DNA of 64,000 nt from NCBI GenBank assembly GCA_030706405.1, contig JAUZOO010000003.1:186001-250000 (forward strand), given 5' to 3'. Under the pieces are notes generated by a model, which was not told the origin of the DNA, made no database searches, and saw nothing but the letters and a program-made list of their open reading frames with translations. This DNA is from Bacteroidota bacterium. GTDB taxonomy: Bacteria; Bacteroidota; Bacteroidia; Bacteroidales; JAAUTT01. Positions 1 through 8,457 of this stretch are shown piece after piece (positions within the stretch are counted from its first letter, which is position 1; each line of letters opens with the position of its first letter). A program made the position numbers and the translations under genes.

Positions 1-52
1 CAAATTCTTTACCTAGTTCGCCCGAACCTAATAACATTATTTTTTTTTGCAT
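1..52 (-). CDS. purT: PurT N-terminus (formate-dependent GAR transformylase), partial at window edge
   Basis: Reading the minus strand from the ATG at 52 gives MQKKIMLLGSGELGKEF before the window ends. The MLLGSGELGKE block is the nucleotide-binding start of PurT, the ATP-grasp enzyme that makes formyl-GAR from formate, ATP and GAR in purine synthesis. Only 17 residues are visible, so nothing can be said about the rest of the gene. It is divergent from the MarR gene at 237, and the two share about 180 bp of upstream DNA. The identification rests on a short but highly characteristic motif; another ATP-grasp enzyme (PurK type) is the main alternative. Confidence 0.75.
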   Translation of the reverse strand, partial: MQKKIMLLGSGELGKEF

Positions 53-78
53 ACACTTAATTTTAGCCAAAGAGTGTG

Positions 79-86
79 CAAAGGTA
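79..86 (-). promoter_or_regulatory. Candidate -7 box for purT
   Basis: On the minus strand this reads TACCTTTG, matching the Bacteroides TAnnTTTG -7 element, about 27 nt upstream of the purT ATG. No TTTG is found at the expected -33 distance, so support is from the -7 box and its position only. Confidence 0.4.
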
Positions 87-236
87 TAATTTTCAATAAA
101 TGATTTTCCTACGGGAAATTTAAACAGACTCGAAATAAATAAGGTTTCACCGGAAGTTATACGACCTTTTAATTCTTCAATAAATTAATTGCATATATCA
201 ACTTATTTATTTTATTTCGCACACAAATTTTTAACA

Positions 237-677
237 ATGGGAAATCAGGATAAACCATTAGGCTTGGTAATTGGCTCCATGATGCATGAGATGTTTCGCG
301 TGCTTAAAAAACGCGTAAACGAGCAATCGGACGTAGCGCTTACCATTGAACAGTTTGGATTGTTGTACCTGACTCATAAAGTAGAACAAGAGGCTATCCA
401 GAAGGACATGGCAGAAATAATGGGGAAAGATAAGTCCTCTATTTTAAGAATGGTTGATTCTCTGGAAAATAAAGAATTAGTAAGAAGGGTTGTTGACAAA
501 GATGACAGGCGAAAAAATCGTCTTATGGTTACCAAAAAGGGCGAAAAAACACTGGAACAATGGCTCGAAATTGAAGTAGAACTGGACAATGAGCTTATGG
601 AAGGCATTGATCAATCGGACTTGGATTCATTTTACAAAGTGATTAATCACCTCGAAGTCAAAGCGGAACAGTTATAA
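237..677 (+). CDS. MarR-family transcriptional regulator
   Basis: A 146-residue winged-helix regulator of the MarR family, which binds short DNA dyads as a dimer and usually lets go when a ligand binds. The central part (KDMAEIMGKDKSSILRMVDS, then LVRRVVDKDDRRKNR) is the recognition helix followed by the wing with its DxRxxR-type basic turn. The reading frame is open from 189, but the ATG at 237 (MGNQDKPLGL) gives the normal MarR length and drops a non-homologous 16-residue leader. It lies directly upstream of an RND efflux operon on the same strand, so local control of that pump is likely. Dyads between the two (695-729) are candidate binding sites. The ligand is unknown. Confidence 0.85.
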   Translation: MGNQDKPLGLVIGSMMHEMFRVLKKRVNEQSDVALTIEQFGLLYLTHKVEQEAIQKDMAEIMGKDKSSILRMVDSLENKELVRRVVDKDDRRKNRLMVTKKGEKTLEQWLEIEVELDNELMEGIDQSDLDSFYKVINHLEVKAEQL

Positions 678-990
678 TTTTTTTATTCTAAAAGTTGATA
701 ATATCAATTATTGATTACAACAATAATTGGTTGTTCTGACTTTCTCATTTGTTTCATCTCTAAAAAAGTACCATCTGTCGATAAAAAAAAGCAACCGGTC
801 TGTTCTATTTCTTCAGCCATACTCTCTGAAGTACCTTGCCCCGACTATTGGAGGTTTGAGAAAGGGCTGACGCAAGTTTATCTTCTGACGAATAAAAGGT
901 AATCCCAGATGTATAATATTGGGGGATTCGAAGACAATTATTTGATCAATTTAAAAACTGATATTGTATAATTTACAAAATGTATCATCT
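678..990. other. Gene-free interval between MarR gene and efflux operon
   Basis: About 310 bp with no convincing gene. A 63-codon frame (711-902) has no recognisable features. The interval holds overlapping AT-rich dyads at 695-729 and an 8-bp palindrome TTGATCAA at 942-949, which has the same TTGAT/ATCAA half-sites. These look more like regulator sites than a terminator, because the stems have almost no GC. Confidence 0.5.
695..729. promoter_or_regulatory. Overlapping dyads, candidate MarR operator
   Basis: Three inverted repeats overlap here: TTGAT-N3-ATCAA (695-707), ATCAA-N3-TTGAT (703-715) and a 9-bp perfect pair CAATTATTG / CAATAATTG (705-713 and 721-729) with a 7-nt spacer. They lie just after the MarR stop codon and upstream of the pump genes. 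Operator function is inferred from position and symmetry. Confidence 0.4.
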
Positions 991-2058
991 ATGAAAATGA
1001 ATAAAATTCTTGTTGGAGGTTTAACTCTCCTAATGGTTTTTACAGCATGTAAGAACAAGCAACCGGCTCAAAATCAGGGCGAACAAGTTCAGGCTTACCC
1101 GGTAACAACCTTAGCCCCTCAGGATGTGGAATTGCAAACAGTTTACCCTGCCGTGTTAAAAGGTCAGGAAGATATTGATATTAAACCCCGTATTGACGGT
1201 TTTATCGAAGCAATTTATGTGGATGAAGGTGCTACCGTAAAAAAAGGTCAGCCATTGTTTAAAATCAATTCGCCTTCGTCTATCCAGAACGTTCAAAATA
1301 CCCAGGCAGCTTATAATACTGCAAAATTGGACGTTGAACGTATCCGCCCGCTGGCCGAAAAAGGTATTTACAGCAGCGTAAAACTCTCGACGTACGAAAA
1401 TACAATGGCATCGGCCAAAGCTGCCCTCGACCAGGCCAAAGCTGCTTTAAGCTGGACAACCGTAACCAGCCCGGTTGACGGCGTGGTGGGAACCATAACG
1501 TATCGTTTGGGAAGTCTGGTCAATAACTCTACCGTTTTGACCACAGTGGCCAACACAACCAACATCATTGCCTATTTCTCGCTGAACGAAAAGGATCTTT
1601 ACGAGTTTATGCGCAACTGGGACGGTAAAACTCAGGCCGAGAAAATTAAAAACATGCCTGCCGTTAAACTTCTTCTGTCCGATGGCAGTGAATATGAAGA
1701 AAAAGGCCGCATCCAGACCATTTCCGGTTTGGTCGATGCTACTTCCGGAGCGGTAAACTTCCGGGCTTCATTTCCTAACAAGAATGAACTGTTGCGTAGT
1801 GGTACCAGTGGCAAAGTGGTTATCCCGAAAACGATGACTAATACGCTGGTTATTCCTCAGAAGGCAACTTTTGCACAGCAGGATAAGATTTTGGTTTATA
1901 AAGTTCAGGGCGACTCGGTTGTACAAAAAGCCATAACCGTGAAAACCACCCCTGATGGCAAAAGTTATGCTGTTACAGGTGGATTGACTTCCGGCGATAA
2001 AATTGTTAGCGACGGTATTGCAACCCTTAAGAACGGCAAGAAAATAAAAGTGAAATAA
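991..2058 (+). CDS. RND efflux periplasmic adaptor (membrane fusion lipoprotein)
   Basis: Periplasmic adaptor that links an inner-membrane RND pump to an outer-membrane channel. The start at 991 (MKMNKILVGGLTLLMVFTAC) gives a lipoprotein signal with lipobox FTAC; the open frame also extends to a TTG at 964, which would only add a non-signal leader. The body has the biotinyl-lipoyl half-motif (IKPRIDGFIEAIYVDEGATVKKGQPLFKI), an alpha-hairpin, the returning lipoyl half (SPVDGVVGTITYRLGSLV) and a beta-barrel plus membrane-proximal domain at the C-terminus, the usual AcrA/MexA order. It precedes the pump gene by 22 bp. Substrates cannot be predicted, but HAE1-type pumps commonly export hydrophobic drugs, bile salts and detergents. 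Confidence 0.93.
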   Translation: MKMNKILVGGLTLLMVFTACKNKQPAQNQGEQVQAYPVTTLAPQDVELQTVYPAVLKGQEDIDIKPRIDGFIEAIYVDEGATVKKGQPLFKINSPSSIQNVQNTQAAYNTAKLDVERIRPLAEKGIYSSVKLSTYENTMASAKAALDQAKAALSWTTVTSPVDGVVGTITYRLGSLVNNSTVLTTVANTTNIIAYFSLNEKDLYEFMRNWDGKTQAEKIKNMPAVKLLLSDGSEYEEKGRIQTISGLVDATSGAVNFRASFPNKNELLRSGTSGKVVIPKTMTNTLVIPQKATFAQQDKILVYKVQGDSVVQKAITVKTTPDGKSYAVTGGLTSGDKIVSDGIATLKNGKKIKVK

Positions 2059-2080
2059 CGAAACTTTAACAAGAAACGAA

Positions 2081-5000
2081 ATGCTTAAAACATTCATAGA
2101 AAGACCGGTACTCTCAACGGTTATTTCAATCCTGTTTGTAGTGCTGGGGCTTATCGGTATTTACACCCTTCCGGTGGAACAATACCCTAATATTGCCCCT
2201 CCTACGGTAAGGGTAAACACATCTTACAGCGGGGCCAATGCCGACGCAGTACTGAACAGCGTGATTGTTCCCCTCGAAGAACAAATAAACGGTGTGCAGG
2301 GGATGACTTATATGACCTCTACTGCATCCAATGGAGGGGCTGCGTCCATCAACGTTTATTTCAAACAGGGAACCGACCCCGATATTGCTGCCGTTAACGT
2401 TCAGAACCGTGTATCTCAGGCGTCGGCCTTGCTTCCTGCCGAAGTTACCAAGAATGGGGTTACTGTTCAGAAAATGCAGAGCAGTACGGTTCTGATGATT
2501 ATGATTCGGTCTAAAAATAAGGATTATGATGATAAATTTATTCAAAACTATGCCAACATTAATATTCTTCCACAGATTAAACGTGTTAATGGGGTAGGAG
2601 ATGCTTCAGTCTATGGATCGAAGGATTATTCGATGCGTATCTGGCTTAAGCCCGATGTGATGAAGGCTTATAATATCACACCGGCAGAAATTAATACGGC
2701 CTTGCAGGATCAAAATATCGAATCTGCTCCCGGCGAATTGGGCGTTAATGGAAACCAGTCGTTTCAATATTCATTAAAATATACCGGGCGTTTAAAAACT
2801 GTCGATCAATTCGAAAATATTATCATACGCTCACAAAATTCCAAGGTTTTACGGCTTAAGGATGTCGCCAGGGTTGAACTGGGCGCCCTGAGTTATACTG
2901 TATTCTCCCAGAACAACAACTGTCCGGCTGTTTTGATTGGAGTTAACCAGACTGCAGGTTCCAATGCCCAGGATATTATCAAAGAAATTAAAAAGGAAAT
3001 GGAGAAAGCCTCCAAGAGCTTTCCTCCGGGCATCGAATACGATTACCAAATGGATGCCAGCGGCTTCCTGAATGCTTCTATTAATAAAGTACTCCATACC
3101 ATATTTGAAGCTTTCATTTTGGTGTTCCTCGTGGTACTGCTCTTCCTGCAAGGTTTCCGGGCCACTATCATCCCTGCCATTGCGGTTCCTGTAGCTATTA
3201 TCGGAACGTTTTTCTTCCTGCTCGTCTTTGGGTTCTCCATCAATTTGCTAACCCTCTTTGCGCTGGTGCTTGCCATTGGTATTGTGGTTGACGATGCCAT
3301 TGTGGTAGTTGAAGCTGTCCATGCCAAAATGGATGCCGGCGAGAAGGATGCCAAGCAAGCCGCTATACAGGCGATGAGCGAAATTGCACCGGCAATTGTT
3401 TCTATTACCCTGGTAATGGCAGCCGTGTTTGTTCCGGTAAGTTTTATTGGCGGAACAAGTGGTGTGTTCTTTAAACAATTCGGGTTAACGTTGGCTATTG
3501 CAATCTTAATCTCTGCAATAAATGCATTGACTTTAAGTCCTGCCCTCTGCGCCTTGTTTTTGAAATCGTACCATAACCCAGATGTTAAAGATAAGAATGT
3601 AGTACGAAAATTTTATTACTATTTCAACCTTGGGTTTAGCTCATTAACAGATAAGTATAAGGGAACGATTTACTTTTTGGGAAAAAGGAACCGTCGTTGG
3701 ATAACAGTGGCTATTGTCTTAGTATTTACGGGTATTCTTTATGGGATTATGAGGATGATGCCTACCGGTTTTGTTCCTCAGGAAGATAGTGGAAATGTAA
3801 TGGGTATGGTTACGTTATCTCCGGGTGCATCCCTCGAAAGATCCGACAGTGTCATAAAGAAGGTGGTACGTCTGGCTGATGCCATTCCTCATGTAAACAG
3901 TGTAACCAGCCTTACCGGGATGAGTTTTATGAGTGGTACCGGTAGCTCGTATGGGTCGGTTATCATTAAAATGGATCCGTGGGATACGCGCGAAATAACC
4001 ACCAGCGATGTGGCTGCCATGTTAAAACAAAAAACCGACTCCATTAAAGATGCAACCTTCATGTTCTTCGGGGCTCCAACTCTGCAAGGCTTCGGCTTGA
4101 GCAGCGGTGTTGAACTGAAGTTACAGGATAAGACCGGTGGCGATATTAACAAGTTCTATTCCGTAGCCAACGACTTCCTCGACAAGCTTAAAAAACGTCC
4201 GGAGATTATGCTTGCCATGACCACCTTCAATCCTCGTTTCCCGCAGAAACAAATTGAAGCCAATGTGGCCAAAATTAAAGACGCCGGGTTAACGCTAAAC
4301 GATGTAATGTCTGTTTTACAGTCCTATATCGGTAGTTTGTACGTGTCCAACTTTAATTCCTACGGAAAGCAATACCGGGTAATTGTTCAGGCTGCGCCGG
4401 AATATCGCACAAAACTCGAAGACTTGAGTGGGTTGACCATTAAAACATCCAACGGTACCATGGTGCCGGTCACTGAGTTTATTTCCATTAGAGATGTTAC
4501 CGGCCCTCAGTCTTTGACCCGTTTTAACCTGTATTCATCGATGGATGTAACGGTAATTCCTAACTATATGAAAGGGTTTACCTCAGGCGATGCCATTAAA
4601 GCCATCAAAGAAGTTGGTATGCCCGACGGTTACGGATACGACTTTGCCGGTATGACCCGCGAGGAAGTAAACAGCAGTAACCAGACTGCCATCATCTTTG
4701 CCTTGTGTATCATTTTTGTGTACCTGTTGCTCGCCGCGCTGTATGAAAGTTACATTTTGCCATTGGCAGTTATCTTTTCGTTGCCGATTGGTCTGGCCGG
4801 GGTGTTTATATTCATCTTTGTGGCAATGATGAACGGCACCGGGATTGTAAATAACATCTATGTGCAGATTGCACTCATCATGTTGATTGGTCTGTTGGCC
4901 AAAAATGCCATTCTGATTGTAGAATATGCTTTGCAACGACGCCGGCAGGGGATGAGCATCTTCAAGGCAGCCGTTACCGGTGCCGCTGCGCGTCTTCGTC

Positions 5001-5227
5001 CTATCCTGATGACATCGTTCGCTATGATTTTTGGCCTCTTGCCTTTGGCTTTAGCTCACGGGGCAGGAGCGGTAGGAAATAAATCCATCGGTATCAGTGC
5101 TGTGGGTGGTATGTTAATCGGAACAATTATCGGGATTATTATTATACCTGTTCTCTTTATCATTTTCCAAAGCCTGCAGGAACGTGTGAGCAAGTATAAA
5201 ATACCAACCACTGATGATAAAATTTAA
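2081..5227 (+). CDS. RND efflux pump, HAE1/AcrB family
   Basis: A 1048-residue inner-membrane proton/drug antiporter of the AcrB/MexB family. It starts MLKTFIERPVLSTVISI, the typical amphipathic helix and first membrane segment. The proton-relay Asp pair is present in GIVVDDAIVVVEAV (residues 404-405), and the partner Lys in TM10 lies in LLAKNAILIVEYA. Two large periplasmic loops separate membrane segments 1/2 and 7/8. Length and domain order are complete with no frameshift. It sits between the adaptor and the TolC-like channel, completing a tripartite complex across both membranes. Drug specificity is not readable from sequence. Confidence 0.96.
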   Translation: MLKTFIERPVLSTVISILFVVLGLIGIYTLPVEQYPNIAPPTVRVNTSYSGANADAVLNSVIVPLEEQINGVQGMTYMTSTASNGGAASINVYFKQGTDPDIAAVNVQNRVSQASALLPAEVTKNGVTVQKMQSSTVLMIMIRSKNKDYDDKFIQNYANINILPQIKRVNGVGDASVYGSKDYSMRIWLKPDVMKAYNITPAEINTALQDQNIESAPGELGVNGNQSFQYSLKYTGRLKTVDQFENIIIRSQNSKVLRLKDVARVELGALSYTVFSQNNNCPAVLIGVNQTAGSNAQDIIKEIKKEMEKASKSFPPGIEYDYQMDASGFLNASINKVLHTIFEAFILVFLVVLLFLQGFRATIIPAIAVPVAIIGTFFFLLVFGFSINLLTLFALVLAIGIVVDDAIVVVEAVHAKMDAGEKDAKQAAIQAMSEIAPAIVSITLVMAAVFVPVSFIGGTSGVFFKQFGLTLAIAILISAINALTLSPALCALFLKSYHNPDVKDKNVVRKFYYYFNLGFSSLTDKYKGTIYFLGKRNRRWITVAIVLVFTGILYGIMRMMPTGFVPQEDSGNVMGMVTLSPGASLERSDSVIKKVVRLADAIPHVNSVTSLTGMSFMSGTGSSYGSVIIKMDPWDTREITTSDVAAMLKQKTDSIKDATFMFFGAPTLQGFGLSSGVELKLQDKTGGDINKFYSVANDFLDKLKKRPEIMLAMTTFNPRFPQKQIEANVAKIKDAGLTLNDVMSVLQSYIGSLYVSNFNSYGKQYRVIVQAAPEYRTKLEDLSGLTIKTSNGTMVPVTEFISIRDVTGPQSLTRFNLYSSMDVTVIPNYMKGFTSGDAIKAIKEVGMPDGYGYDFAGMTREEVNSSNQTAIIFALCIIFVYLLLAALYESYILPLAVIFSLPIGLAGVFIFIFVAMMNGTGIVNNIYVQIALIMLIGLLAKNAILIVEYALQRRRQGMSIFKAAVTGAAARLRPILMTSFAMIFGLLPLALAHGAGAVGNKSIGISAVGGMLIGTIIGIIIIPVLFIIFQSLQERVSKYKIPTTDDKI

Positions 5228-5240
5228 AACAATAAATACC

Positions 5241-6656
5241 ATGAATAATTATAAAACGGGCAGAAGTCTTCTTCTGCTCCTTACCATACTTATTATCGGA
5301 TTATCATCATGCCGTTCCTATAAGGACCTGCCCGAAGCCCCGAAGGCCGATGCGCAGGGAATTATTCGCGACGGGGATGAAAATAAGGGCGATACCACCA
5401 CCATTGCCAATATCCCCTGGAAGGAATACTTTAAAGATACTAATCTTCAGGCATTGATTACCGAAGGGCTCGAAAAAAACATCGATATGCAGATTGCCTC
5501 TGTGCGCATTAAACAGGCCGAGGCTAATTTAACAATGTCGGCTGCCAATAACCAGCCCACAGTTTCGGCAGGTTTAAGGGATGACTATACCCGTTTGAGC
5601 TCCGGCAACCAGGGAACAAAAGTCCTGGGATATACTTCCAATGTAACTTCGCTGGGCTTCTCGGCCACGTGGGAAGTTGATCTCTGGGGAAAGCTTAACA
5701 GTCAGACAAAGGCCAAATACATCAGTTTTCTGAATAGTTACGAATATAAAAACCTGGTGCAGACACAAATTATCGCCAACATTGTGAAGGCTTATTATAA
5801 TTTGTTGGCTTACGACGAACAATTACGCATTTCCAGGGAAACAATTATTCTGTTACAGAAGAGCGAAGAAACTATGGAAAGCCTCATGAACGCCGGGCAA
5901 CAAAGCGGGGCTGCCGTGGAGCAAAGCAAAGCTTTACTGTATAGCACCCAGTTGAAGATTCCTGCACTGGAAAGCCTAATCCGTCAGCAGGAGAATGCTA
6001 TTTGCTTGTTATTGGGCCGTAAATCCGGAACTATTGCCCGTGCCTCTATCACCGACCAGGCAGTTAATGAACATCTGGCTTACGGAGTTCCCTTGCAGAT
6101 GCTTTCCAAACGCCCCGATGTAAGACAGGCCGAACTTTCGTTCCGCTCAACCTGTACTTCGGTGGAAGTTGCCAACGCCAGTCTGTATCCTTCCCTGACA
6201 ATTAGTTCTGCATCGCTCGGACTGGCTGCCGGTTCATTCTCCAATTTATTTAAACCTGCCAGTATTGCGGCCGAAATTGTGGGAGGCATAACCCAGCCCA
6301 TTTTAAATAAAAAACAGTTAAAAGGAAACCTGAAAGTTGCCCAGGCACAACAGGAAGAAGCCCTGCTGATTTTTCAGAACACCGTTTTAACGGCCGGTCA
6401 GGAAGTTTCCAATATCCTTTATGGCTATAAATCGTCGCTGGGTAAAAATGAGTTTCGGGCCAAACAGATTTCGTCTTTAACCAAAGCGGTCGACTTTACC
6501 CAGGATTTACTTAAAGCCGGCGAAGCTAATTACACCGAAGTTCTTACGGCTCAACAGAACCTGCTTTCGGCCCAATTGAGCCAAGTAGACGACAAGCTGG
6601 AACAGCTTACATATGGCGTAAGTCTGTATAAGTCTTTGGGAGGAGGTACAAAATAA
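5241..6656 (+). CDS. Outer-membrane efflux channel, TolC/OprM (NodT) family
   Basis: Outer-membrane channel of the tripartite pump. From the ATG at 5241 the protein begins MNNYKTGRSLLLLL and has a lipobox ending GLSSC, so it is an acylated OprM-type lipoprotein. The frame is also open from 5214, overlapping the pump stop, but that adds nine residues ahead of the signal. Two repeats of long coiled-coil hairpins are visible, e.g. IASVRIKQAEANLTMSAAN, LSKRPDVRQAELSFRS and the second repeat near ANYTEVLTAQQNLLSAQLSQ. The gap to the pump gene is 13 bp. Length (471 residues) is normal for the family. Confidence 0.94.
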   Translation: MNNYKTGRSLLLLLTILIIGLSSCRSYKDLPEAPKADAQGIIRDGDENKGDTTTIANIPWKEYFKDTNLQALITEGLEKNIDMQIASVRIKQAEANLTMSAANNQPTVSAGLRDDYTRLSSGNQGTKVLGYTSNVTSLGFSATWEVDLWGKLNSQTKAKYISFLNSYEYKNLVQTQIIANIVKAYYNLLAYDEQLRISRETIILLQKSEETMESLMNAGQQSGAAVEQSKALLYSTQLKIPALESLIRQQENAICLLLGRKSGTIARASITDQAVNEHLAYGVPLQMLSKRPDVRQAELSFRSTCTSVEVANASLYPSLTISSASLGLAAGSFSNLFKPASIAAEIVGGITQPILNKKQLKGNLKVAQAQQEEALLIFQNTVLTAGQEVSNILYGYKSSLGKNEFRAKQISSLTKAVDFTQDLLKAGEANYTEVLTAQQNLLSAQLSQVDDKLEQLTYGVSLYKSLGGGTK

Positions 6657-6675
6657 TCGAAATACCTATCCTTAT

Positions 6676-6731
6676 ATGCCATTCGACCTTAAAATCTGGT
6701 TACTTTTGCAGACTTTGAGGTCGAATGGCAT
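6676..6731. promoter_or_regulatory. 14-bp inverted repeat flanking a promoter-like box, upstream of mla operon
   Basis: Perfect inverted repeat ATGCCATTCGACCT (6676-6689) / AGGTCGAATGGCAT (6718-6731) with a 28-nt loop. The loop contains TACTTTTG (6701-6708), a match to the Bacteroides -7 box, so transcription from it would start within or next to the right arm. It may be an operator or a 5' RNA hairpin of the mla transcript. It may also act as terminator of the efflux operon, but no T-run follows on the plus strand. Confidence 0.5.
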
Positions 6732-6746
6732 CAAATTTGAAATTCA

Positions 6747-7673
6747 ATGATAATGAATGATACGGTCGATTATAATATATCTGAGACAGAACCCGGCAGT
6801 CGGGTAAAACCAGCTTTTTTGAGGTATCACGAAATTCCGCCAAAAGAAGATGATGAGTTTATAACCAAACAGCAAACAAAGTTTTTAACCAAGCCTAAAA
6901 AATACACTTTTTCGAAAAAGGTTGATGCATTCTTAGTTGAAGTTTACAAAGTCTATAAATTTTTTACACTTTTCTTTAAAGAGTCGTTCCGCAGCCCCTT
7001 TCATCTGCGGGAATTAATCAATCAATGTTATGAGGTTGGCTTGAAATCGCTACCGCTGATAACGCTTACCGGATTTATTGTAGGTATTGTTTTTACTAAG
7101 CAATCCCGGCCTTCGTTAGAAGAATTTGGGGCGCAATCCTGGCTGCCCTCGTTGATGGGAATTGCCATCATAAAAGCGCTCGGGCCATTGGTTACAGCCT
7201 TAATATGCGCAGGTAAGGTAAGTTCAGGGATTGGTGCCGAATTGGGGTCTATGAAAGTGACCGAACAGATCGACGCCATGGAAGTATCGGCGGTTAACCC
7301 TTTTAAATACCTGGTTATTACACGCGTTTGGGCTACAACCCTCATAATTCCCGTTTTGGTTTTTTATTGCAGTTTTGTTGCTTTATTGGGATCATCAATC
7401 AATGTAAACACTAACGATTCTACCAGCTTCCTGTCGTTTTATCAGAATGCATTTTTACGAATATCATTTATCGATTTTTCCGAATCGGTTTTCAAATCAA
7501 TTATTTATGGATTTACCATAGGTTTTGTTGGCTGTTTTAAAGGTTACAATGCCGACCAGGGAACACGAGGCGTTGGAAAAGCTGCCAACCAGGCCGTTGT
7601 ACTTGCCATGTTCCTTGTTTTTATTGAAGAAATTATGACCGTGCAAATATTTAATTGGTTCAGAGCCTTCTAA
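6747..7673 (+). CDS. mlaE: MlaE-type ABC permease (lipid transport)
   Basis: Permease of an MCE/Mla phospholipid transporter working between the two membranes. It has about five hydrophobic segments after a roughly 70-residue polar N-terminus. Family hallmarks are LPLITLTGFIVGIVFTKQ, the GPLVTALICAGKVSSGIGAE stretch and GSMKVTEQIDAMEV, which match MlaE's conserved GAELGxMxVTEQIDAL region. Typical MlaE proteins are about 260 residues, so the N-terminal extension is longer than usual. It is followed 4 bp later by the ATPase and then by the MCE protein. Whether it moves lipids inward (asymmetry maintenance) or outward cannot be told from sequence. Confidence 0.93.
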   Translation: MIMNDTVDYNISETEPGSRVKPAFLRYHEIPPKEDDEFITKQQTKFLTKPKKYTFSKKVDAFLVEVYKVYKFFTLFFKESFRSPFHLRELINQCYEVGLKSLPLITLTGFIVGIVFTKQSRPSLEEFGAQSWLPSLMGIAIIKALGPLVTALICAGKVSSGIGAELGSMKVTEQIDAMEVSAVNPFKYLVITRVWATTLIIPVLVFYCSFVALLGSSINVNTNDSTSFLSFYQNAFLRISFIDFSESVFKSIIYGFTIGFVGCFKGYNADQGTRGVGKAANQAVVLAMFLVFIEEIMTVQIFNWFRAF

Positions 7674-7677
7674 AGAA

Positions 7678-8457
7678 ATGGAAAAATTAAAACACCATGT
7701 TATTAACAGGGACGAACCTGTTATCTCAATCAAAAATCTTTATAAGTCTTTTGATAATTTACACGTTTTAAAAGGAGTAGATTTTGTTCTTCATGAAGGC
7801 GAAAATGTGGCCGTTCTCGGCAAATCGGGCACCGGCAAGTCGGTACTTATAAAAATAATTGTTGGCTTGCTAAAACCTGACAACGGTGAGGTTTTTGCCC
7901 TTGGAAAACAAGTGGACAAGCTGAGCCGTAAAGAGTTGGATCAATTGCGTTTACAAATAGGCTTTTCGTTTCAGAGCAGTGCGTTGTACGATGGCATGAA
8001 TATTTATCAAAACCTGGCATTTCCTTTAGTTATGAACCGGATGGGCTTATCAAAGAAAGAGATCGGGGTAGCTGTGGAGAATATTGCCGATGCCGTTGGA
8101 CTTAAAAGCAAATTAAAACAGATGCCCAGCGATCTCTCGGGAGGACAACGCAAACGTATTGGCATTGCCCGCACGCTGATACTCAATCCAAAAATTATGT
8201 TGTATGACGAACCCACGGCTGGGCTCGATCCCATCACAAGTAGCGAAATCATTAAGCTGATAAATGACGTTCAGCATCAATTCAATACCAGTTCAATCAT
8301 CATTACGCACGATCTTACCTGTGCCAAAAACACCTCCGACCGGATTGCCATGTTGTACGAAGGACGATTTGTAAAAGTAGGTACGTTCCAGGATGTGTTT
8401 GATGATGATAATCAAGTTTTAAAGGATTTTTATAACTATAATTTTACTCAGGAATAA
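7678..8457 (+). CDS. mlaF: MlaF-type ABC transporter ATPase
   Basis: Cytoplasmic ATPase powering the MlaE permease. Walker A is GKSGTGKS near residue 52, the signature is LSGGQRKRIGIARTL, Walker B is IMLYDEPTAGLDP and the switch His lies in IIITHDL. The KR after the signature Q and the short C-terminal tail fit MlaF. Its stop codon is immediately followed by the mlaD start codon (TAA-ATG), so the two are probably translationally coupled. Confidence 0.94.
   Translation: MEKLKHHVINRDEPVISIKNLYKSFDNLHVLKGVDFVLHEGENVAVLGKSGTGKSVLIKIIVGLLKPDNGEVFALGKQVDKLSRKELDQLRLQIGFSFQSSALYDGMNIYQNLAFPLVMNRMGLSKKEIGVAVENIADAVGLKSKLKQMPSDLSGGQRKRIGIARTLILNPKIMLYDEPTAGLDPITSSEIIKLINDVQHQFNTSSIIITHDLTCAKNTSDRIAMLYEGRFVKVGTFQDVFDDDNQVLKDFYNYNFTQE

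Noticed and set aside
711-902. 63-codon frame between the MarR gene and the efflux adaptor
   Set aside because: No recognisable domain, low-complexity composition, and it overlaps the dyad cluster; treated as non-coding.
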